A stretch of DNA of 7,700 nucleotides, taken from NCBI GenBank assembly GCA_002788555.1, contig PFRL01000036.1, positions 1 to 7,700 of the forward strand, read 5' to 3'. Every line of letters begins with the position of its first letter. Position 1 is the first letter of the stretch. The translations under genes were made by a program, and so were the position numbers. This document shows positions 1 to 5,481 of this stretch, in pieces. The stretch is from Parcubacteria group bacterium CG_4_9_14_0_2_um_filter_35_11 (lineage in GTDB: Bacteria; Patescibacteriota; Minisyncoccia; Minisyncoccales; GCA-002788555). The notes below the pieces were generated by a model. That model searched no databases and was not told the DNA's origin. It saw nothing but the letters and a program-made list of their open reading frames with translations.

Positions 1-2
1 AA

Positions 3-377
3 GAAATATTGAAAAAAGACAATATTCCACCAGAGTCATTTGAAATTATAATCAGCAACGACCCTTCAATTTTTGAAGGAAAATATTTTATTAGTTTTTG
101 GACTCAAGATAAAGAGTCCGGAGTAGATTATTATGAGGTAAAAGAAGGAGCAGGCAATTGGGAAAAAAATATTAGCCCTTATATATTGCAAGACCAAAGT
201 TTAAAAAGTATAATAAAGGTGAAAGCGGTTGATAAAGCAGGAAATGAGAGGATAGAGATATTCAAACCAAAGAGAAATATATTTCTTGAGTGGTTAGTTT
301 ATGTTGGTATTGGTTTAGTAGTAATTTGGATAATGTATCGAGGGATAAAAAATAAAATTTTTAAAAAACCAAGATAA
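3..377 (+). CDS. C-terminal part of an Ig-like-domain surface protein with a C-terminal membrane anchor (5' end outside window)
   Basis: The frame is open to the left edge, so this is the 3' end of a longer gene; the TTG at position 9 is unlikely to be the true start. Counting from that TTG, residues 5-88 form one beta-rich Ig-like or fibronectin-like module with the hallmarks 'SGVDYYEVK' and 'KAVDKAGN'. Residues 93-110 are a hydrophobic helix, and a basic tail (RGIKNKIFKKPR) follows. By the positive-inside rule the module lies outside the cell and the short tail inside. The module clearly resembles residues 262-356 of the next protein ('SGIDHYEVK', 'RAFDRAGN'), so the two are paralogous in this part. 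Unlike its two neighbours, it has no cytoplasmic helical tail. The next gene starts 40 bases downstream, so co-transcription is likely. The missing N-terminus may hold a signal peptide and a cohesin domain as in the neighbours, but that is inference. Function is unknown. Confidence 0.75.
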   Translation, partial: EILKKDNIPPESFEIIISNDPSIFEGKYFISFWTQDKESGVDYYEVKEGAGNWEKNISPYILQDQSLKSIIKVKAVDKAGNERIEIFKPKRNIFLEWLVYVGIGLVVIWIMYRGIKNKIFKKPR

Positions 378-392
378 TTTTTGGTAGTTTTT

Positions 393-411
393 GTATTTTA
401 TTTTAAAATAC
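393..411. repeat. AT-rich hairpin before the first cohesin gene
   Basis: GTATTTTA (393-400) and TAAAATAC (404-411) are perfect 8-bp complementary arms around a 3-base loop. The hairpin ends 6 bases before the ATG at 418 and fills the place where a ribosome-binding site would be; no Shine-Dalgarno-like sequence is visible. It is all A/T except for one G-C pair, so it is weak. It has no function that can be read from sequence. Confidence 0.4.
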
Positions 412-417
412 CATTAA

Positions 418-1806
418 ATGGAAAAGATAAATAAAGGAATAACATTTTTTCTAATAATATTCTTTATCCTCAGTTTTTTGCCAGTCAAAATGAGAGCGGC
501 AGGAGGAGTTTTAAGTTTATCTCCAAGCGGAGGGACTTTTTATTTGGGGAGTACTTTTGATGTTTCTATTTTTGTCGATACCGGAGGCAATAATGTCAAT
601 GCTTTTCAGATTGACCTTAAATTTCCGACCGATAAACTTCAAGTTGCCGAACCTTTTATTGGAAAATCAATAATTACTGTTTTGAGCGTTCCTCCAAGTT
701 ATTCAAACATCAAAGGAACAATATCGCTTCAAGGAGGAGTTCCTCATCCCGGAATAAAAACTTCGGCAGGCCTTATTTTAACTATCACTTTCCGAGCAAA
801 GGAGCCAGGAATGGCCTCAATTTATTTTTTGAACTCTTCAAAAGTTCTTCTTGACGATGGCTTGGGGACAAATATTTTAGCCTCAACAGTAGGAGCCACC
901 TATAACCTTTCAATTCCTCCGCCAGAGGGACCTTTAATTTCTTCTCCCACTCATCCCGACCAAACAAAATGGTACAAAAACAGCAATCCTACTTTTTTGT
1001 GGCAAAAAGAAGAAGGAGTTACAGGTTTTAGTTATATTCTTTCCAAAGACCCGACCACAATTCCCGACAATAAATCTGAAGGAAAAGACAATTCTATTTC
1101 TTATGAAAAAATTGCCGACGGACTCTGGTATTTTCATTTAAAAGCAAAAAAGGGTGGTAACTGGGGAGGAATTTCCACTTTTCTTATAAAGATTGATACT
1201 GCTCCCCCAGCTGATTTTATTCCGGAGAGTGAATCTCCCTTGCGGACAAGTAATCATCAACCAATTATTTCTTTTTTTACTACCGATAGTGCCTCGGGAA
1301 TTGACCACTACGAAGTTAAAATAATTAATGTGGGGAAAGCGGGAAAGGAAACCGATGTTTATTTTTTCACTGAAGAGACTAGTCCTTATAAGCTCCCCAA
1401 GATTGAATTGGGAACTTATGAGATAATCGTCAGGGCATTTGATAGAGCAGGTAATTGGAAAGATGGGAAAATAAGAATGAGTATTGTTTCTCCTTTTATT
1501 TCTTTCATTAAAGATAAAGGAATTGGGATAATGGGAGTTCTTATTTCCTGGCCTCTTGTCTTTTTGATTTTAGCTTTAATATTGGGATTACTTGGATTCT
1601 TGATTTATCGGAGAAAAAAAGAAGAGAAAGAAACCCAGAAAAAAATAAAAGATAACCTGGACAATATCAAAGAAAGATTTTCCCAAGAACTTTTTCAGTT
1701 AGATGATAAGATTAAAAAAGATATGACAAAAAGAGAAGAGATTAAGCAGGACTTGGAATCTTTAAAGGACGTTGAGAAGGGCGAGATGCCAGGATCTAAA
1801 ACATAG
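418..1806 (+). CDS. Membrane-anchored cohesin-domain protein with two Ig-like modules and a cytoplasmic coiled coil
   Basis: The protein has 462 residues. Residues 1-28 look like a signal peptide (basic start, hydrophobic 9-23, likely cleavage near 'MRAAGG'). Residues 31-165 match the cohesin-like beta-sandwich pattern: 'LSLSPSGGTFYLGSTFDVSI', a 'LKFPTDKLQV' strand, 'ISLQGGVPHPG', then 'ILTITFRAKEPG'. Residues 172-260 form an Ig/fibronectin-like module ('FSYILSKDPTTIPD', 'DGLWYFHLKAKKGGNWG') and 262-356 a second one ('SGIDHYEVK', 'RAFDRAGNW'). A transmembrane helix follows at about 371-397, then a basic, charged helical tail at 398-452 that probably forms a coiled coil in the cytoplasm. In cellulosomes cohesins bind dockerins; no dockerin or carbohydrate-active domain is seen here, so the partner is unknown. 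The ATG is chosen because it starts the signal peptide directly. Surface adhesion or complex scaffolding is plausible but inferred. Confidence 0.85.
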   Translation: MEKINKGITFFLIIFFILSFLPVKMRAAGGVLSLSPSGGTFYLGSTFDVSIFVDTGGNNVNAFQIDLKFPTDKLQVAEPFIGKSIITVLSVPPSYSNIKGTISLQGGVPHPGIKTSAGLILTITFRAKEPGMASIYFLNSSKVLLDDGLGTNILASTVGATYNLSIPPPEGPLISSPTHPDQTKWYKNSNPTFLWQKEEGVTGFSYILSKDPTTIPDNKSEGKDNSISYEKIADGLWYFHLKAKKGGNWGGISTFLIKIDTAPPADFIPESESPLRTSNHQPIISFFTTDSASGIDHYEVKIINVGKAGKETDVYFFTEETSPYKLPKIELGTYEIIVRAFDRAGNWKDGKIRMSIVSPFISFIKDKGIGIMGVLISWPLVFLILALILGLLGFLIYRRKKEEKETQKKIKDNLDNIKERFSQELFQLDDKIKKDMTKREEIKQDLESLKDVEKGEMPGSKT

Positions 1807-1818
1807 GTTTTTAAATAT

Positions 1819-3030
1819 ATGCCAAGAAAAGTTTTAATAGTTGCAATAATTTTCCTAAGTTTTGTTATTTTCTTGACTAACAATCAGGTATTTTCTTTCG
1901 AGCAAGCGGTTTTATACTTTGAACCATCGTCGGGCTCTTTTAGAATCGGAGAAACTTTTCAAATAGCAGTGAAGGTAGATACAAAGGGAAATACAATAAA
2001 TTCGGCCCGAGGAATTATTGATTTTCCTCCTGATAAAATCGAGGTTTTGGACATAGGGAAGGGGAAATCAATTTTCGTTTTTTGGGATAATACCACCTCT
2101 TTTTCTAATTCTTCCGGCGAGATAACCTTTGGCGGAGGATTACCTTCGCCTGGATTTTCAGGCGCTTCTGGCCAGATTTTAAGGCCCACTTTTAGAGTAA
2201 AAAAAGTGGGGGTAGCCATAATTGAATTTAAAGAAGCTGCGGTATTAGCCAATGATGAAAAAGGAACGGATGTCTTGGGAAGATTAGAAAAGGGGAGTTA
2301 TGAATTAGAGACAGAAGTTACTCCAGTACCATCAGGAACTCCTTTTCCTGCCAAGGAATTAGAACCGCCAAAGATTACCACTTATTCTAAAGAGATTTCT
2401 TCTACCGAAATCCTTTATTTAGAAGGCTCGGCCTTATCAGACAGTACCGTAATTTTGTATATTGAAAAAGAAGACGAAGAACCAATTATTAAAGAAATTG
2501 ATAGTTCGCCTGACGGAAGTTGGTCTTATATTCATGATAAATTTTTACAACCCGGCAAATATTCTATTTATGCCAAAGTAAAGATTAAAACAGGTGAAAT
2601 TTCTGACAGTAGTAAGCCAATAGAAATTTTAGTAAAAGCGGGGGCGCTTAATATCTGGAGATTTTCAATAAAAAACGAGACGCTTTATGGAATTATCACT
2701 TTACTTTCAATTGTAACCATTTGTATCCTCTTTGCTGTCTTTGTCTATCTTTGGCATCAAGGCAATAAAAATAGAAAAAAATTAGTCAAAGAAATAAAAG
2801 AAGCTGATGAGAGCGTTGTAAATGGATTCTGGACCTTGAAAGAAGAAGTAAGAAGAGAACTCAATATTCTTCAAAAAATGAGAATTACAGAAGACCATCT
2901 TCCACCAAAAGAGAAAAAAGAAAGGAGAAAGATACTCGACGATTTATTAGAAGACTTGGAACTTTTAGAAAAAGTAGAAAAATATATCAAAAAAGAGATT
3001 AAAGATATAGAAGATATTCTGCCGGGCTAA
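1819..3030 (+). CDS. Membrane-anchored cohesin-domain protein with one Ig-like module and a long cytoplasmic coiled coil
   Basis: The protein has 403 residues and starts 12 bases after the previous stop, so the two are almost certainly co-transcribed. Residues 1-27 form a signal peptide (hydrophobic 5-20). Residues 30-165 are a cohesin-like domain alignable by eye with the upstream protein ('FEPSSGSFRIGETFQIAV', 'DFPPDKIEV', 'ITFGGGLPSPGF', 'FRVKKVGVAIIEF'). A Pro/Thr linker (166-183) leads to one bacterial Ig-like module (184-273) with 'LYLEGSALSDSTVILYIE', 'DGSWSY' and 'LQPGKYSIYAKVK'. A transmembrane helix lies at about 288-312. The remaining 90 residues are a highly charged helical segment, probably a coiled coil inside the cell. 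The order (export signal, cohesin, Ig, membrane, coil) matches the upstream gene, so they look like an old tandem duplication with different middle modules. No Shine-Dalgarno is visible. A strong terminator follows within 60 bases. Specific role is unknown. Confidence 0.85.
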   Translation: MPRKVLIVAIIFLSFVIFLTNNQVFSFEQAVLYFEPSSGSFRIGETFQIAVKVDTKGNTINSARGIIDFPPDKIEVLDIGKGKSIFVFWDNTTSFSNSSGEITFGGGLPSPGFSGASGQILRPTFRVKKVGVAIIEFKEAAVLANDEKGTDVLGRLEKGSYELETEVTPVPSGTPFPAKELEPPKITTYSKEISSTEILYLEGSALSDSTVILYIEKEDEEPIIKEIDSSPDGSWSYIHDKFLQPGKYSIYAKVKIKTGEISDSSKPIEILVKAGALNIWRFSIKNETLYGIITLLSIVTICILFAVFVYLWHQGNKNRKKLVKEIKEADESVVNGFWTLKEEVRRELNILQKMRITEDHLPPKEKKERRKILDDLLEDLELLEKVEKYIKKEIKDIEDILPG

Positions 3031-3055
3031 AGACAGAAAGAATACTCTCAGAGAG

Positions 3056-3087
3056 CAAAACTCCCCATTTTAATGGGGAGTTTTTTA
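3056..3087 (+). terminator. Intrinsic terminator of the cohesin operon
   Basis: AAAACTCCCCAT (3057-3068) pairs perfectly with ATGGGGAGTTTT (3073-3084) around a 4-base loop, and a run of six T (3081-3086) follows. The stem begins 26 bases after the stop codon at 3030. The A-run on the left arm gives a shorter U-tract on the opposite strand, so weak bidirectional action is possible. Confidence 0.9.
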
Positions 3088-3094
3088 TTTAATA

Positions 3095-3120
3095 CTCCAA
3101 ATTACTTTTGTAATTTGGAG
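3095..3120. repeat. Perfect 11-bp hairpin after the terminator
   Basis: CTCCAAATTAC (3095-3105) and GTAATTTGGAG (3110-3120) pair perfectly around a TTTT loop. No T-run follows, so it is not a second intrinsic terminator. It lies 8 bases after the terminator U-tract. It could be a 3'-end stability element for read-through transcripts or a stray palindromic repeat. Confidence 0.6.
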
Positions 3121-3143
3121 GCCACAACAAAATTGGGACTTGA

Positions 3144-3281
3144 CCCTTCACCTTCCACCCTTAACTAAAGGTGATATGGTTCACCTTTTTAAGCGGACTT
3201 TCAAAATGAATTTAAAATGTTCTAAACAATATATAAAAAAGGCAAAAGTCCTTCTGGATATCTGTATAAAAAGGTGAAGGG
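3144..3281. repeat. Nested inverted AAGGTGA repeats upstream of the mraZ promoter
   Basis: The 7-mer AAGGTGA occurs four times, twice in each orientation. CCCTTCACCTT (3144-3154) is the exact complement of AAGGTGAAGGG (3271-3281). AAAGGTGA (3167-3174) pairs with TCACCTTT (3181-3188) around a 6-base loop and is followed by T3186-3190, so this inner hairpin could be a weak terminator. TCACCTTTTT (3181-3190) is also an exact complement of AAAAAGGTGA (3268-3277), giving an alternative pairing. GGACTTT (3195-3201) with AAAGTCC (3245-3251) makes a further nested stem. The right outer arm ends one base before the -35 box at 3283. No convincing ORF is present here. Confidence 0.55.
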
Positions 3282-3282
3282 C

Positions 3283-3310
3283 TTGACAAAAAAATTGTGT
3301 GGAATAAAAT
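3283..3310 (+). promoter_or_regulatory. Sigma70-type promoter of the mraZ (dcw) operon
   Basis: A perfect -35 box TTGACA (3283-3288) is separated by 16 bases from TAAAAT (3305-3310), a 5/6 match to the -10 consensus. It lies upstream of a phased operator series and the first dcw gene, where Pmra is normally found. A start of transcription near 3317 would give a leader of about 150 bases before the mraZ ATG. Confidence 0.8.
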
Positions 3311-3316
3311 GTAACT

Positions 3317-3371
3317 AAAGTGGTTCATTGTGGAAAAAACTGGGGAAAACTATAAATCTTTGGGGAAAAAC
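3317..3371 (+). promoter_or_regulatory. Putative MraZ operator: 10-bp-phased TGG boxes
   Basis: TGG begins at 3321, 3331, 3341 and 3361, exactly 10 bp apart with one slot (3351) empty. The last two copies are TGGGGAAAA(A)C, and the first reads AAAGTGG (3317-3323). Known MraZ sites are direct repeats on a 10-bp pitch: TGGGN repeats in E. coli and AAAGTG(T/G) repeats in Mollicutes. The boxes start just after the -10 box and cover the expected transcription start, which fits autorepression by the MraZ encoded directly downstream. The assignment rests on pattern and position. Confidence 0.75.
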
Positions 3372-3381
3372 AAATTCATAC

Positions 3382-3461
3382 TAACATCTTAACATTTTAG
3401 CATTCTAACATTTTTAATCTTAAATATTGTTTAAATGTTAATGTGTTAGGATGTTAAAATG
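3382..3461. repeat. Two opposed arrays of an 8-bp repeat forming a long hairpin in the mraZ leader
   Basis: The left array is four 8-bp units (3382-3413): TAACATCT, TAACATTT, TAGCATTC, TAACATTT. The right array carries the complement in three units (3434-3457): AATGTTAA, TGTGTTAG, GATGTTAA. TAACATTT (3406-3413) pairs exactly with AAATGTTA (3433-3440) around a 19-base loop, and the pairing continues outward, with mismatches and G-T pairs, to about 3385/3461. The hairpin ends 5 bases before the mraZ ATG and there is no Shine-Dalgarno sequence, so folding could affect translation initiation. Confidence 0.65.
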
Positions 3462-3466
3462 AAATT

Positions 3467-3898
3467 ATGTTTATAGGAGAATATCAATATTCTATCGATG
3501 ATAAAAAAAGACTTTCCATACCTTCTAAGTTTAGAAGGGAGCTTGGCAAAACCGATATAGTAACTCGAGGACTCGATGGGTGTTTATTTTTATATCCCCA
3601 AAAAGAATGGAAAAAATTAGCCGAGAAATTAGGAAAACTCCCTTTGGGACAGCGAGATTCTAGGGGATTTCAAAGAATAATGTTGTCAGGAGCAATGGAA
3701 GTAGGTATCGATAACTTAGGAAGAATTTTGGTTCCTGATTATTTAAAAAAATACGCAAACTTACAAAAAAAAGTAGTAATTGTCGGACTTTATAATCACA
3801 TTGAGCTTTGGAACGATAAAAGGTGGAAAGAATATCAGCAAAAGTCAGAAAAGGAGGTGGGCGATATGGCAGAAAGACTCTCCCAATTAGGGGTTTAG
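3467..3898 (+). CDS. mraZ: Transcriptional regulator MraZ
   Basis: The 143-residue protein is the usual length for MraZ, the DNA-binding regulator that heads the division and cell-wall cluster and represses it in E. coli. It has the family's two SpoVT/AbrB-type half-domains, each with a D-x(2)-x-R-(I/L)-x-(I/V)-P core: 'DDKKRLSIPSKFR' (11-23) and 'DNLGRILVPDYLKKYA' (82-97). Other family features are 'MFIGEYQYSID' at the start, 'TRGLDGCLFLYP' (33-44), 'ELW' (113-115) and a C-terminal 'MAERLSQLGV'. MraZ forms rings that contact phased direct repeats, and such repeats lie at 3317-3371. The ATG at 3467 is certain from the conserved N-terminus although no Shine-Dalgarno precedes it. An AAGGAGGT at 3851-3858 before an in-frame ATG (3866) lies inside the conserved tail and is probably coincidental. 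The TAG stop is embedded in a repeat unit shared with the following spacer. Confidence 0.97.
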   Translation: MFIGEYQYSIDDKKRLSIPSKFRRELGKTDIVTRGLDGCLFLYPQKEWKKLAEKLGKLPLGQRDSRGFQRIMLSGAMEVGIDNLGRILVPDYLKKYANLQKKVVIVGLYNHIELWNDKRWKEYQQKSEKEVGDMAERLSQLGV

Positions 3899-3975
3899 AA
3901 ATTTATTGAAATCTATTGAAACTGATAGAAATTTATTGCAACGAGTTTCGCAAGCGAAGTGAGTAAATTTCTATG
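3896..3975. repeat. 10-bp tandem repeat and inverted copy bridging the mraZ stop and rsmH start
   Basis: Four 10-bp units run from 3899 to 3938: AAATTTATTG, AAATCTATTG, AAACTGATAG, AAATTTATTG. The 13-mer TAGAAATTTATTG is identical at 3896-3908 (including the mraZ stop) and 3926-3938. The inverted arm TAAATTTCTA (3964-3973) runs into the rsmH ATG (3973-3975) and can pair with either TAGAAATTTA copy. A small hairpin, TTCGC/GCGAA, lies between the arms. No Shine-Dalgarno is visible. Confidence 0.65.
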
Positions 3976-4884
3976 AATTTCTTTAATATCCATGTTTCTG
4001 TTTTAACGAATGAGGTTATAAATTATTTAAATCCCAAACCTAATGAGAATTTTATTGACGGAACTTTTGACGGAGGCGGACACACAGAGGTTTTATTTCA
4101 AAAAAATGGGCCAAATGGAAAAATCCTGGGAATAGATGCGGACAAAGAAATATTAAATATTGCAACTTCAAAATTTCAAAAAGAAATTCAAGAGGAAAGA
4201 TTAATTTTAGTAAATGATAACTTTAAAAATTTAAAAGGGATTATTGAAAATAATTGCCCTGGCTGGAAGGAAAAAGTTTCGGGAATAATATTTGATCTTG
4301 GAATATCGCTTTGGCATCTTGAGGAATCGGGCAGAGGATTTTCTTTCAAAAAAAATGAGAACCTTGACATGCGATATGATAAAAGAGAAGGATTAACTGC
4401 CCAAAAAATTATAAATAGTTGGCCCGAAAGAGAGATTGAGAAAATTTTAAGAGAATATGGTGAGGAGAGATATTCAAGAAAAATTGCCGGGGAAATTATA
4501 AGAGAAAGAAAGAAAAAAGCAATTTTGACAACTTTTGACCTTATAAATATTGTTAGAAAGGCAGTGCCCCGATATTACAAGAAAGGGTATATTCACCCTG
4601 CCACCAGAACTTTTCAGGCTTTAAGAATAGCAGTTAATAGAGAACTTGAAAATTTGAAAGAAGCTTTACCTCAAAGTATAGAAATTTTAAAGCCAAAGGG
4701 AAAACTAATTGTTGTTTCTTTTCATTCTCTCGAAGACAGAATCGTAAAATTCTTTTTTAAAAAAGAAACACAGAATAATAGAATAAAGATTTTAACTAAA
4801 AAACCAGTAAGACCAAGTGATGAAGAACTGAAATTCAATCCCAGGGCTCGGAGCGCTAAATTAAGAGCAGCCATTAAGATATAG
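3973..4884 (+). CDS. rsmH: 16S rRNA (cytosine1402-N4)-methyltransferase RsmH
   Basis: The protein has 303 residues, close to the family norm of about 310. RsmH uses S-adenosylmethionine to N4-methylate C1402 in the decoding centre of 16S rRNA in the cytoplasm, which tunes start-codon selection. Visible signatures: the SAM-binding 'DGTFDGGGHTE' (29-39) and 'GIDAD' (53-57), the motif IV region 'IFDLGIS' (106-112), 'RGFSF' (121-125), 'LDMRYD' (131-136), 'GEERYSRKIA' (163-172), 'HPATRTFQALRIAVNREL' (208-225), 'SFHSLEDRIVKFF' (249-261) and 'NPRARSAKLRA' (289-299). All key motifs are intact. The ATG fits the family start just ahead of 'HVSVLTNEVI'. It sits second in the dcw cluster as in most bacteria, 74 bases after mraZ. 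The start codon adjoins an inverted repeat that could mask it. Confidence 0.97.
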   Translation: MNFFNIHVSVLTNEVINYLNPKPNENFIDGTFDGGGHTEVLFQKNGPNGKILGIDADKEILNIATSKFQKEIQEERLILVNDNFKNLKGIIENNCPGWKEKVSGIIFDLGISLWHLEESGRGFSFKKNENLDMRYDKREGLTAQKIINSWPEREIEKILREYGEERYSRKIAGEIIRERKKKAILTTFDLINIVRKAVPRYYKKGYIHPATRTFQALRIAVNRELENLKEALPQSIEILKPKGKLIVVSFHSLEDRIVKFFFKKETQNNRIKILTKKPVRPSDEELKFNPRARSAKLRAAIKI

Positions 4885-4896
4885 TCGCTAATCTTT

Positions 4897-4942
4897 GCGA
4901 ATAAGAGTGCAAATTTTCTCGAATATATTTGCACAAATTCGT
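4897..4942. repeat. Hairpin in the rsmH-ftsL spacer made of ATTCG(T/C)A-type repeats
   Basis: GTGCAAAT (4907-4914) and ATTTGCAC (4927-4934) pair perfectly around a 12-base loop. Outside an internal loop, GCGAAT (4897-4902) pairs with ATTCGT (4937-4942) with one G-T pair. The rest of the spacer (to 4971) repeats the same words: ATTCGTA, ATTCGCA and ATTCGTA follow one another from 4937 to 4966. No Shine-Dalgarno precedes the ATG at 4972. Confidence 0.5.
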
Positions 4943-4971
4943 ACCAGAATTCGCATAGATTCGTAATTATT

Positions 4972-5346
4972 ATGCCCCAATCTCTATCGGTCATCTCTTA
5001 TATAAATTACCCCAAATATCTTTTGAGAAAGAAAAAGAAAATTTTAAAGAAAACTAATTGGATTTCTCTTGGTTCTTTCGTTTTAAGTCTTTTAATAATT
5101 GGGTGTTTTGTCTTTTATCTTTATATGGAAATGTGCTTGGTAGAGATGAATTTTGATTTAAGAAAAAAGGAAGAAGAAGTAAGTGCCTTGGAAAACGAAA
5201 CAAAGCAATTAGAATCTAAAATTGGCAATACGCTCTCCATTGAAGAACTCAAGAAAAAAGTTCAGGATTTAAAATTGACAAAAGCGAACGAGATAAGATA
5301 TTTAAGGCTTAAAGGAACGCCAACCCTCTCTTTAGAAAATAAATAA
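4972..5346 (+). CDS. ftsL: FtsL-like bitopic division protein
   Basis: The 124-residue protein has the FtsL layout: a basic cytoplasmic start ending 'LLRKKKKILKKTN' (17-29), one transmembrane helix (about 30-52) and a charged heptad-like coiled coil outside the membrane (about 58-105). It ends with a short tail, 'ANEIRYLRLKGTPTLSLENK'. FtsL sequences are too divergent to recognise by motif, so the call rests on topology, size and its place between rsmH and ftsI, where ftsL normally lies. In other bacteria FtsL joins FtsB/DivIC and activates the FtsW-FtsI septal wall synthase. The first 16 residues (MPQSLSVISYINYPKY) precede the basic stretch and a later start is possible, but no other ATG precedes the helix. 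No Shine-Dalgarno is seen. The stop TAA overlaps an ATG (TAATG) that opens a 34-codon ORF. A septum-formation initiator (DivIC/FtsB-type) assignment is the main alternative. Confidence 0.75.
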   Translation: MPQSLSVISYINYPKYLLRKKKKILKKTNWISLGSFVLSLLIIGCFVFYLYMEMCLVEMNFDLRKKEEEVSALENETKQLESKIGNTLSIEELKKKVQDLKLTKANEIRYLRLKGTPTLSLENK

Positions 5347-5450
5347 TGTTTCGGCGAGCGGGGCATTTCGATCCTAACCGCCCACCGACCAGAAAAATAA
5401 CCTCCTCTGAACTCCTCATTTTCTCAGGAAAACCAACCGCAGTAAGGTGA
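5346..5450 (+). CDS. Possible 34-residue small ORF overlapping the ftsL stop
   Basis: The ATG shares its A with the ftsL stop codon (TAATG), an arrangement typical of translational coupling, and the frame runs 34 codons to TGA at 5448-5450. The peptide begins 'MFRRAGHFDPNRPPTRK' and is rich in Arg and Pro. Its codons (CGG, CGA, GCG, CCG) are unlike the AT-rich neighbours, and it would be the only gene here ending in TGA. It overlaps two strong hairpins, so its base composition may reflect RNA structure rather than coding. It matches no family I recognise. It could be chance. Confidence 0.25.
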   Translation: MFRRAGHFDPNRPPTRKITSSELLIFSGKPTAVR

Positions 5451-5467
5451 GGTATTCCTGAGAAAAT
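5418..5467. repeat. Perfect 13-bp inverted repeat (second stem of the ftsL-ftsI spacer)
   Basis: ATTTTCTCAGGAA (5418-5430) and TTCCTGAGAAAAT (5455-5467) are exact complements. The 24-base loop contains a further possible pairing, ACC-AA-CC with GG-TGA-GGT, which would extend the stem inward. Confidence 0.75.
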
Positions 5468-5481
5468 AAAACAGAATAGAT

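Noticed and set aside
1959..2252. Long open frames on the minus strand inside the cohesin genes (also 785-1137) and inside rsmH/ftsL (4188-4370, 4722-4994)
   Set aside because: They lie opposite well-supported genes, have no recognisable domains or start signals, and follow from the low stop content opposite these genes.
3459..3476. Five-codon mini-ORF (ATG at 3459) overlapping the mraZ start
   Set aside because: It is very short, has no ribosome-binding site, and ATG/TAG combinations are expected by chance in this AT-rich leader.
3851..3898. Perfect AAGGAGGT seven bases before an in-frame ATG near the end of mraZ
   Set aside because: It would encode only 10 residues, which are the conserved MraZ C-terminal tail. 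The AAG GAG GTG codons explain the sequence.
5346..5460. Minus-strand reading frame over the ftsL-ftsI spacer with GGAGG-like sequence
   Set aside because: The GGAGG lies inside or after the potential ATG rather than at a usable distance before it, and the G-rich sequence is explained by the hairpin arms.
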